Origin: Clostridium polyendosporum
GTDB taxonomy: Bacteria > Bacillota > Clostridia > Clostridiales > Clostridiaceae
DNA length: 47,021 nucleotides
Direction: 5' to 3'
Assembly (NCBI RefSeq): GCF_018332455.1
Contig: NZ_BOPZ01000027.1
Location: 1 to 47,021 of the forward strand
The translations under genes were made by a program, and so were the position numbers. This document shows, piece by piece, positions 40,735 through 47,021 of the stretch. Numbering within the stretch: position 1 is the stretch's first letter; every line of letters starts with the position of its first letter. Under the pieces are notes generated by a model. It was not told the DNA's origin. It did not search any database and worked only from the letters and a program-made list of their open reading frames with translations.

Positions 40735-41487
40735 ATGGCTTCTGTTACACAAAGAATAAAAGAAATAAAACAACCAAGAGGAGGATATATAAAGCCGAAA
40801 GAATTTACGATTATAAGTCTTGAAGATGGTGTTGATTTATATTCGGATGAAAATATTCATAGCAGTTTAATAGGGTTGGTAGTGGATTATATGACAAGAT
40901 ATACTGCGGGGACACCAATAGATGAAGCTTTTAGAATTTCACTTTTAGGTGCTTCTTTAATTAAGGAAGATGATTATGCGAAAAAATTATTAAAAGGTAT
41001 AAAAGGTTTAGATGATAGTTCTATATCTAATGCATGTAAATTAGTAGGATATGACGTTTGCTTTAGAGCTGGAGTGATTGGATATAAACCTGTTCAAGAT
41101 ATTGAGGCTGATTCTAATACTATTTCTAATATCCGAAATATGATTAAAAGAAGTTTGGAGTTTATGGAAAAATACGGACCTGTAACTAAGGATGGCTTCA
41201 CATTTGCAGGTGGTTATACAGATATAGTTTCAAGCGGTGATGGTGATTTTCTAACTGAAACAACTTTATGGGATTTTAAAGTTTCAAATAAAGCACCTAC
41301 CAATGCTCATACTTTGCAATTACTAATGTATTATTTAATGGGAATCCATTCAATACATGAAGAATTTCAGACAATTAAAAGTTTAGGGATATTCAATCCA
41401 AGACTAAACAATGTCTATTTACTGGAAATGAGTTGTATTTCTCCAGAAATTATAGAGGAAGTATCATCTAAGGTTATTGGATATTGA
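40735..41487 (+). CDS. PD-(D/E)XK nuclease-like protein
   Basis: About 250 residues. The C-terminal half has the pattern of a RecB-like PD-(D/E)XK fold: Asp163 in 'FAGGYTDIVSSGDGDFLTET', then D180-F-K182 in 'TTLWDFKVSNK', then helix 'HTLQLLMYYLMGIHSIHEEF' and 'LGIFNPRLNNVYLLEMSCIS'. The N-terminal half is helical and unfamiliar. Such stand-alone proteins may cut DNA and are often carried by mobile elements. The ATG at 40735 has AAGGGGG upstream; an earlier in-frame ATG (40672) has none. A terminator follows. Confidence 0.7.
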   Translation: MASVTQRIKEIKQPRGGYIKPKEFTIISLEDGVDLYSDENIHSSLIGLVVDYMTRYTAGTPIDEAFRISLLGASLIKEDDYAKKLLKGIKGLDDSSISNACKLVGYDVCFRAGVIGYKPVQDIEADSNTISNIRNMIKRSLEFMEKYGPVTKDGFTFAGGYTDIVSSGDGDFLTETTLWDFKVSNKAPTNAHTLQLLMYYLMGIHSIHEEFQTIKSLGIFNPRLNNVYLLEMSCISPEIIEEVSSKVIGY

Positions 41488-41512
41488 TAATTGAGTTATA
41501 ATGTGAATCATC

Positions 41513-41545
41513 AAGAGCGGAGAAATCTGCTCTTATTTATTATTC
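41513..41545 (+). terminator. Terminator of the nuclease-like gene
   Basis: AAGAGCGGA (41513-41521) pairs with TCTGCTCTT (41526-41534) around GAAA, followed by ATTTATTATT. The rest of the 260-base gap to the lipoprotein holds no gene. Confidence 0.75.
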
Positions 41546-41750
41546 TCTCGGTATCATAACCTAAAAAGTATTGGCACTGAAACGAGAATATGCGTACAAA
41601 AGGTATATCATGGTATAATATTATTAAGAACTTACGTCGGGATTGTAAATTTAATTGGGTTTTTATGTCATGATTATATATGTTGAAATAGAAATTATTT
41701 TATAGTAGATTGACTAATAGATAAATATATTAATTGGAGGATAATCAAAA

Positions 41751-42536
41751 ATGAAAAAAATAATTAGTGTTCTTTTGGCATGTATTATGGTTATGGCATT
41801 AGTTGGATGTGGTGGCAATTCGAACAAACATGAAGGTGAAGCAAAAACGCCGTCAGGTTCAAAGATTCAAAAAGGTAGAGATTATAATAAGGTAGTTGAT
41901 GACTTTAAATCAAAAGGATTCAAGAACATCAAAACAGAAAAACTTGAAGATTTAATTACAGGTTTGATGACAAAAGATGGAGAAGTTGAAGAAGTATCTG
42001 TTGGCGGCGATGTCAATTATTCTGCAGATGAATGGATATCTGCAGATGCAGAGGTTATTATTAAGTATCACACATTCAAAGGAAAAGATACTGAGGGTTC
42101 AGCAGAATCTGTGGCAAAAGCTGATTCAAATGCAAAAAAACCGACAGTAGAACTCTTAACAATAGATAATTGCAAAGATTTGGCAGAAATACTTAGCACA
42201 AAAGATGAGTTTAATCCTCTTATTAAAGAATTTGCTAAGAAGTATGCTGGAAAAACAATTGAGTTTGATGGTAATACCGCTGCTGTGAATCAACATGGAG
42301 ATTATAAAACAAGATTTGACTATCTAATTCATACTGGAGACTATAATAAAACTAGTGTCTCGGGACCTTCTTTCCAATTTAGAGATGTTAATTATTTTGA
42401 TTTGCATCTCACAGGAGATAGTGTTCCTGATACTTTAGGTGTAGGTCTTAATATCCATATAATTGCTACGGTTGGAGAATATAATGAGACTTCCGGTCTT
42501 TTTCAACTCAAGCCAGTTTCTATTAAAATGAGATAA
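41751..42536 (+). CDS. Lipoprotein with PASTA-like segment and DUF4839 domain
   Basis: A 261-residue protein with a signal peptide and lipobox ('MVMALVGCGG', Cys20), a PASTA-like segment at about 40-110 ('DYNKVVDDFKSKGFKNIKTE', 'ISADAEVIIKYHTF'), and a C-terminal DUF4839 domain ('GKTIEFDGNTAAVNQHGDYK', 'GLNIHIIATVGEYNETSGLF'). It should be anchored on the outer face of the membrane. Its role is unknown. AATTGGAGGA lies before the ATG. It precedes the TM2 gene. Confidence 0.82.
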   Translation: MKKIISVLLACIMVMALVGCGGNSNKHEGEAKTPSGSKIQKGRDYNKVVDDFKSKGFKNIKTEKLEDLITGLMTKDGEVEEVSVGGDVNYSADEWISADAEVIIKYHTFKGKDTEGSAESVAKADSNAKKPTVELLTIDNCKDLAEILSTKDEFNPLIKEFAKKYAGKTIEFDGNTAAVNQHGDYKTRFDYLIHTGDYNKTSVSGPSFQFRDVNYFDLHLTGDSVPDTLGVGLNIHIIATVGEYNETSGLFQLKPVSIKMR

Positions 42537-42550
42537 ATGTGATTAAAGAG

Positions 42551-42728
42551 GTGAGTAACAGTTGCGAAAAATAAATGGATATCATTCTTCTTATGCTTGT
42601 TTTTAGGTGTATTAGGAATACATAAATTTTATGAAGGTAGAATATTTTTCGGGATATTATATCTTTGTACAGGAGGGATTTTAGGGATAGGTGTAGTTTT
42701 ATTTAAGCCTAACCCATATTATCCTTAA
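42551..42728 (+). pseudogene. TM2-domain small membrane protein, start frame unclear
   Basis: The frame from 42561 encodes 'KNKWISFFLCLFLGVLGIHK', 'FYEGRIFFGILYLCTGGILG', ending K-P-N-P-Y-Y-P, a TM2 domain with its two membrane helices and the G-x-x-G-x-H-x-F-Y motif. No ATG, GTG or TTG opens this frame; a GTG at 42551 after AAAGAGG would fit if one base near 42,560 were removed. The second helix is also shorter than usual. It is either a frameshifted gene or uses an unusual start. It follows the lipoprotein by 14 bases. Confidence 0.65.
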
Positions 42729-42951
42729 AATTGATATTAAAATATCTTTGACACTTAGCTTAATAAGATACTACTTGTTACGAGCAATGTATTAGAAAAA
42801 ATTCGAACTATGCATAAAATTTTTGAGTGAAATAAAACTTCACAATTAGAATATACTGGGATTCCTCTATAAACAAAAACAGAGATACACCAATGTTTGA
42901 TGATTAATGTTAAAAATATAATTATAGGTAGGAATTTAGGGGGGAATAAAT

Positions 42952-43209
42952 ATGGCACGTTCTATTAGAGATTCCCTTTCGGGATTTGGTAGTGAATTGT
43001 TGGAACGCATAAGAGAAAATAAGAATGCAAGGCTAGATGAAGCTGCATTTCAAGAAAGAGTCATCGGAATTGAAAAGGCAATTGCGGCTCTCTGTGAAGC
43101 TGAAGTTGAAGAAAAGAAAATCATTTACCTTATGCAAAAGTATTGGGATTTACGCCTTAGCGAGGTTAAGGAACTTTTGCGGCTAGAAAGATACACTGAA
43201 GAGAAGTAA
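42952..43209 (+). CDS. 85-residue helical protein of unknown function
   Basis: A charged, all-helical protein: 'MARSIRDSLSGFGSELLERI', 'LDEAAFQERVIGIEKAIAAL', 'EVEEKKIIYLMQKYWDLRLS', ending R-Y-T-E-E-K. The C-terminal part looks like a small helix-turn-helix. A GGGGGG-type ribosome site precedes the ATG. Similar small proteins accompany phage or island regulators, but I do not recognise this one. Confidence 0.65.
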   Translation: MARSIRDSLSGFGSELLERIRENKNARLDEAAFQERVIGIEKAIAALCEAEVEEKKIIYLMQKYWDLRLSEVKELLRLERYTEEK

Positions 43210-43231
43210 TTGATTCTTGTGGAAAAACAAT

Positions 43232-43345
43232 CAACTCTACAAATTCCAATTTGTAGGGTTGGTTCAACATAATTTTACATTCGGGTCTGTCGTATATTTC
43301 GTATATTGTGTATTAATTGAAAAGGCAGTAATGCCTTTTTTTGTT
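43232..43345 (+). terminator. Two hairpins before the resolvase promoter
   Basis: A 13-14 bp stem with one mismatch pair (43232-43245 with 43248-43261) follows the 85-residue gene. A second, AAAAGGCA with TGCCTTTT (about 43320-43338), runs into a long T-rich tract and is a clear terminator. Confidence 0.7.
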
Positions 43346-43376
43346 TTTCTTGAATTCGTGTCGTAACTTTATAGTA

Positions 43377-43405
43377 TTGACACCAGTAAATTGATGACGT
43401 ATAAT
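43377..43405 (+). promoter_or_regulatory. Consensus sigma-A promoter of the serine recombinase gene
   Basis: TTGACA (43377-43382), 17 bases, TATAAT (43400-43405): a perfect consensus. TTGACAC at the -35 box and GTGTCAA at about 43,421-43,427 form an inverted repeat around the start point, which could be an autoregulatory or recombination (res) site. Confidence 0.85.
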
Positions 43406-43455
43406 CAAGGCATAGAACAGTGTCAAAACTTGTATTCAAAAAAGGAGGAACAAAA

Positions 43456-44055
43456 ATGGGTAAAATAATAGGCTATTGTAGAGTTAGTAGCAAGGGGCAA
43501 TTAGATAACAATAGTTTGGAGCAACAAGAAAATACCATATTGGAGAAATACGCTAATGCAGTAATTTACAAAGAACAATTTACTGGAACAACAACGGATA
43601 GACCAGTGCTAAAATCAATTTTAAGCGATTTAGAGCAGGGGGACACTCTAGTGGTATCCAAGCTAGATAGACTTGCTAGAAACACTGTAGAGGGAATAGA
43701 TACAGTGCAAAAGCTATTTGATAAAGGTGTAGCGGTTCACGTTTTAAACGTTGGATTACTAGAAAACACTTCTATGGGTAAATTCTTTTTAACTACTCTT
43801 TTAGCAGTAGCAGAAATGGAGAGAAATACAATTATAGAGCGTACTCAAACTGGAAAAGCAATAGCAAAGACTAAAGCAGGATTTAAAGAAGGTAGACCAA
43901 AAAGCTATACTAGAAAACAACTGGATCATGCTTTAAGTATGCTATCTGTTAACGGTGGAAAGCATAGTTATAATGAAGTGGCTGATATAACTAATATAAG
44001 TAAAAGTACATTGATTAGAGAGGTTAGAAATAGGAAAGTAGAAGTTTTAAAATAG
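43456..44055 (+). CDS. Serine recombinase (resolvase/invertase family)
   Basis: About 199 residues: N-terminal resolvase domain with the nucleophile Ser11 in 'IGYCRVSSKGQ', 'DTLVVSKLDRLARNTVEGID' (catalytic Arg pair), 'LTTLLAVAEMERNTIIERTQ', and a C-terminal helix-turn-helix ('NEVADITNISKSTLIREVRN'). Small serine recombinases resolve dimers or invert segments at short sites. AAGGAGG lies 7 bases before the ATG at 43456. Its own consensus promoter and a nearby inverted repeat suggest self-control. It converges with the LAGLIDADG gene. Confidence 0.92.
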   Translation: MGKIIGYCRVSSKGQLDNNSLEQQENTILEKYANAVIYKEQFTGTTTDRPVLKSILSDLEQGDTLVVSKLDRLARNTVEGIDTVQKLFDKGVAVHVLNVGLLENTSMGKFFLTTLLAVAEMERNTIIERTQTGKAIAKTKAGFKEGRPKSYTRKQLDHALSMLSVNGGKHSYNEVADITNISKSTLIREVRNRKVEVLK

Positions 44056-44075
44056 ACCTTCTTTTTATTTTTAAG

Positions 44076-45497
44076 TCACTTCCTTTTCTTATGATACTCA
44101 TTAAACTCTGGCAAAATTTCTAACTTATTAAGCCAAAAGTATAGTGCTGATACTTTAAAGTTTTTGTTATTTTTCTTATTTATTAATTCTATAATCTTTG
44201 GTACAGACAATTTCTGTTCAACATATAGTTCAATCAGCTCTTCTTTTGAAGTAAAGTCTATAAGATAATCTTCTCTCGTACGCCAAGATCCCTTTTTCCT
44301 ACGCTTTATGTTTAGACTTTCCATTATGTCAAGCATACAAGTATGGGATTTACCGAAATGTTCAGCTAACTGTTTAACCGTATATCTCTTGAAATTATAT
44401 AAATAATCTACTTGTTCAAAAGTAACATCACCTTCACTAATTGAAGATTTATAGACTCGTAGAATTATCCCTTCATTTTGTAAAATTCTAAAGTTCTCTC
44501 TCTTATATCCCATAGTAAATAGCTCATCTTTATAAATTTTATCAGCAAGTGCAATTAAATCTTCTTTAAGGGTTATACTATAGTAATACATTGTACTATA
44601 ACCCTTTACTTCCTTTTCGTGCACTTTTCTATCACCACCTATTAACCTTTCTACACATTCTTTGATACCATATGCAAAGTCCTTTGATGCAACAGAGACA
44701 GTAAAATTACCGTTATGCGAAATTATTCCTCCATATAATCTTTTTATTTCCCACACGGGTATTGTTCCATCCCCGTCAAGAACTCCCCTAAGGAAATCAC
44801 CTAAAAATTTGTCTGGAACATATGGAGATCTTAGAATTTTAGTTTTCCGTGGCACAAGGCCATAATTTTGAAGAATCTTAGCTACTTCATGATTACGAAA
44901 GGCAATTTCATAGTGTATGCTCTTCTGTTTCACCGCTCTTCCTTTTACAATCCCATTTCCTTTACTATTAGGTTTAATTACATAAATTTTATTTTTGTAG
45001 TCGATAGTACGTACTATCCAATCTATTGTCTCTTTATTAGACAGCCCCAAAGTTATAGTTCCATTATCCTTTATACATCCATCAGTTAATAGTATTCCAA
45101 CAATATACCAAAACTCCTTACTTTCATATTTAAAAAAATCTACATTAACCGAAGAATGCTTACTATTTCTAAGATAATTTGCTGTAGAAGTATCTCTTCC
45201 TAAATTATAGGTAGTGATTAAATAAGCAATTCTCTTTTGTTTTTCGCCAAGTTCTTGTGCGATCTCTCTAGCACACATTTCTAAGTCAGCGTAATAGTAT
45301 TTTATAACTTCATATGGATATTTCTTCTGCAACCACCCTATCTTCTTTTCTAGCTTATATTCGTTTATAAGTTTTACAACATACGTACTACTACAATCAT
45401 ACATCGTTGCAATTTCCTTAATTTCATGGGTCTTCCTTAAATGGGCTAGTTTTTCCTTTGTCAATGTATGGCATATAGGTATCATATTTTCTTTCAT
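44076..45497 (-). CDS. Free-standing LAGLIDADG endonuclease-like protein with HTH regions
   Basis: A 473-residue protein. The centre has both LAGLIDADG-type motifs ('FWYIVGILLTDGCIKDNG' at 129-146 and 'FLRGVLDGDGTI' at 235-246) with the catalytic acids in place. The N-terminal 110 residues and the C-terminal 110 residues each look like helix-turn-helix repeats ('EIKEIATMYDCSSTYVVKLI', 'TVKQLAEHFGKSHTCMLDIM'). It is not inside an intron or intein, so it is a free-standing homing-type endonuclease or a transcription regulator derived from one (WhiA-like principle). AGGAGAG precedes the ATG. Confidence 0.82.
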   Translation of the reverse strand: MKENMIPICHTLTKEKLAHLRKTHEIKEIATMYDCSSTYVVKLINEYKLEKKIGWLQKKYPYEVIKYYYADLEMCAREIAQELGEKQKRIAYLITTYNLGRDTSTANYLRNSKHSSVNVDFFKYESKEFWYIVGILLTDGCIKDNGTITLGLSNKETIDWIVRTIDYKNKIYVIKPNSKGNGIVKGRAVKQKSIHYEIAFRNHEVAKILQNYGLVPRKTKILRSPYVPDKFLGDFLRGVLDGDGTIPVWEIKRLYGGIISHNGNFTVSVASKDFAYGIKECVERLIGGDRKVHEKEVKGYSTMYYYSITLKEDLIALADKIYKDELFTMGYKRENFRILQNEGIILRVYKSSISEGDVTFEQVDYLYNFKRYTVKQLAEHFGKSHTCMLDIMESLNIKRRKKGSWRTREDYLIDFTSKEELIELYVEQKLSVPKIIELINKKNNKNFKVSALYFWLNKLEILPEFNEYHKKRK

Positions 45498-45828
45498 TTA
45501 CTCTCTCCTGATTAAAATATTTAATATGAAAGTTTCACTCAATTTGTTGTTTATATTATGATCCATTATATCTACTTCAAATTATAACACTAATTGGATA
45601 ACATTTCTTGAACGTAACTACTCAGAAAGTTTCTAGTACGTGCCAATCTCTTTTTAGGACAGCATCACTTTTTCATTGGCATCTTTTCATTTTAGCAGTA
45701 TAATAAAATTACAACGGCAGATTTGCCAAAATAAGTTAATGTGCATAAGCACTTAGTCCGACGTTGCTAAACAATATAAATTATAACAAAACCGCTTAAA
45801 CACTACGTTTGAATAACATAGATTAACG
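45498..45828. other. Right-end non-coding region of the island
   Basis: No gene is visible. It contains TAGTCCGACG (45,754-45,763), also found at 33,653-33,662 near the left end, and an inverted TTAAGCGGTT (45,790-45,799). The promoter of the LAGLIDADG gene should lie near 45,510-45,600. Confidence 0.45.
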
Positions 45829-45890
45829 CAGCGGACTCAAAATCCGCCGAGCTAACACTCGTGCGGGTTCGACTCCCGCCTTCGGCACCA
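45829..45890 (+). repeat. att direct repeat, 3' part of tRNA-Leu(CAA), right copy
   Basis: It matches the left copy (33,528-33,589) at 60 of 62 positions and has the undamaged acceptor strand CTTCGGCACCA. It again starts in the anticodon stem and lacks the tRNA 5' half. It closes the 12.3-kb island and at the same time opens the next unit, since another integrase follows. Confidence 0.85.
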
Positions 45891-46019
45891 AACAAGTTGT
45901 GTCAAAGACTTTAGGTACTTTAGTGCTTAGAGTCCTTTTTGTTTTGTATGTTTATAGTCCGTGTGGTACATTGGCTCTCTTTTGATTTTAATAAAATCAC
46001 TGTGAAGGGAGTAATATCA

Positions 46020-46984
46020 ATGGTTAGAAAGAAAATAGCTTTAAGTCTAAAGGAAAACTTTAGTCCGTGTGACATTAAAACCGAAGCTAAATTCACTCTA
46101 GAAAATCTTATGGAATTGTATCAAAAGTTCATTAACAAAAAAACTCTTGAAGGTCTATCTGCAAGGAGTTTAAAGGACTATAATACTCACTTTAACTACT
46201 TGATGAAATATCTATTAGATACACTCGGACTCCCTCAGTCCGTAGAGTTAAAAGCTGAATACTTCAATGAATATATAGCCTACATGAAATTGCAAAAAGG
46301 ACTATCAAACAATACTATTAACATTAGATTAAGAACTATCCGAGCCTTTTTAAGGTGGTTAAATAAAGAAGACTATATCATCAATATTCATTCTAAAATT
46401 AAACTACTAAAAACTCCTATAGATACTGTTCATCCACTTTCCGCTTCTGAAGTTAAATCACTTTTAAAATTATGTAATTTAAATACTTTTGTAGGTCTGA
46501 GGGATTATACTGTCATGGTTCTAATACTAGATACAGGAATACGAATAAACGAGCTTCTAAATCTAAAAATAGATGATGTTAATTTAAAGACTGGAATAAT
46601 AACCGTCAGAGCCGAAATAGCGAAGACCAGAGCATCTAGATTCCTCCCACTACGAAGCTTCTCAAAGCTCTTGTAACGGTATCTAAAGACTATAATAGCG
46701 ATTATGTATTCCTTAATACTTTTGGTGAACAACTTCCCTATGAAGCTATCAGATATAGATTCTACAGACTAGGCAAACAAGCTGACATCAAAGCTCAGTG
46801 TAGCCCCCATACTTTCCGCCATACTTTCGCTACTAACTTTGTTAAAAATGGTGGAGATGTTTTCACACTTCAGAAGATTATGGGACATACCGAGATAGGC
46901 ACTACTAGGAAGTATATTCAGTTAGATACTAGTTCTATTAGTAAACTCCATAGCAAAGCCAATGTACTAGATAATTTCCTATAA
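46020..46984 (+). pseudogene. int: Second tyrosine-recombinase integrase (int2), single frameshift
   Basis: From ATG 46020 (AAGGGAG 8 bases upstream) the N-terminal domain ('TLENLMELYQKFINKKTLEG', 'NTINIRLRTIRAFLRWLNKE') and the first catalytic motif ('DTGIRINELLNLKIDDVN', 'AEIAKTRASRFLP') are encoded. One base is missing at the CCC run near 46,646-46,649; the next frame continues 'TTKLLKALVTVSKDYNSDYV' and has 'SPHTFRHTFATNFVKNGGDV', 'MGHTEIGTTRKYIQLDTSSI' with catalytic H, R, H and Y, to the stop at 46,984. It is related to int1 in layout and has the same position after an att repeat. Confidence 0.88.
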
Positions 46985-46987
46985 TAT

Positions 46988-47012
46988 AAAAGAGCCTTTA
47001 TAGGCTCTTTTC
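46988..47012 (+). terminator. Terminator of int2
   Basis: AAAAGAGCC (46988-46996) pairs with GGCTCTTTT (47003-47011) immediately after the int2 stop. Confidence 0.8.
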
Positions 47013-47021
47013 AGACTGCTG

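Noticed and set aside
1-47021. CRISPR array
   Set aside because: No set of regularly spaced identical repeats was seen; the repeats found are pairs or hairpins.

Overview
The window is about 47 kb of low-GC Firmicute DNA, most likely from a Clostridium (sensu stricto) species. The signs are a strong A+T bias (about a quarter G+C in typical genes), AGGAGG-type ribosome binding sites, frequent GTG and TTG starts, many compact intrinsic terminators, a T-box leader before ilvB, a guanidine-I riboswitch and the clostridial beta-lysine acetyltransferase AblB. The species cannot be named from the sequence alone.

Positions 1-33,500 are chromosomal genes broken up by relics. From the left: an ACT-domain gene behind a guanidine-I riboswitch; an AraC regulator, an EamA exporter and a frameshifted DUF2000 gene in one minus-strand operon; an old-yellow-enzyme reductase and a small monooxygenase; an arsenic operon arsR-arsD-arsA with a metallophosphoesterase but no pump; a T-box-controlled ilvB-ilvN pair; a MaoC-like protein; a frameshifted sensor kinase; a potassium channel convergent with a BLIP/BamE-like lipoprotein; a YczE membrane protein; an HxlR regulator divergent from a flavin-fold protein; cupins, acetyltransferases, a histidinol phosphatase, a hydroxyisobutyrate-type dehydrogenase, a HAD phosphatase and a TauE exporter. 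Between them lie fragments of IS1595 and Tn3 transposases, a GT2 glycosyltransferase, a second sensor kinase, galE, an ABC ATPase and an IS3-like miniature element. A GC-richer two-gene cassette of unknown function (22.3-23.1 kb) abuts the Tn3 relic. An intact TnpB with its right-end/guide-RNA region lies at 32.0-33.2 kb, and a second solo copy of that region lies 1.75 kb away.

Positions 33,528-45,890 form a mobile island of about 12.3 kb, bounded by 62-bp direct repeats of the 3' part of a tRNA-Leu(CAA) gene. Each repeat is followed by a plus-strand tyrosine integrase, and both integrases carry a single frameshift. The island holds an AbiGi/AbiGii abortive-infection pair, BRO-type antirepressor genes (one relic, one intact), a winged-helix protein that may be a replication initiator, several very small genes, a PD-(D/E)XK nuclease-like protein, a DUF4839 lipoprotein, a TM2-domain gene, a serine recombinase with its own promoter, and a free-standing LAGLIDADG endonuclease-like protein. 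No phage structural or packaging genes are visible, so it looks like a defence-carrying integrative or satellite element, possibly one unit of a tandem array, because the right repeat starts a second int-bearing unit.

Several reading frames (DUF2000, the sensor kinase twice, int1, int2, TM2) are broken by one-base shifts. This means either advanced decay or uncorrected indels in the assembly, and it should be settled before function is inferred from any of them.
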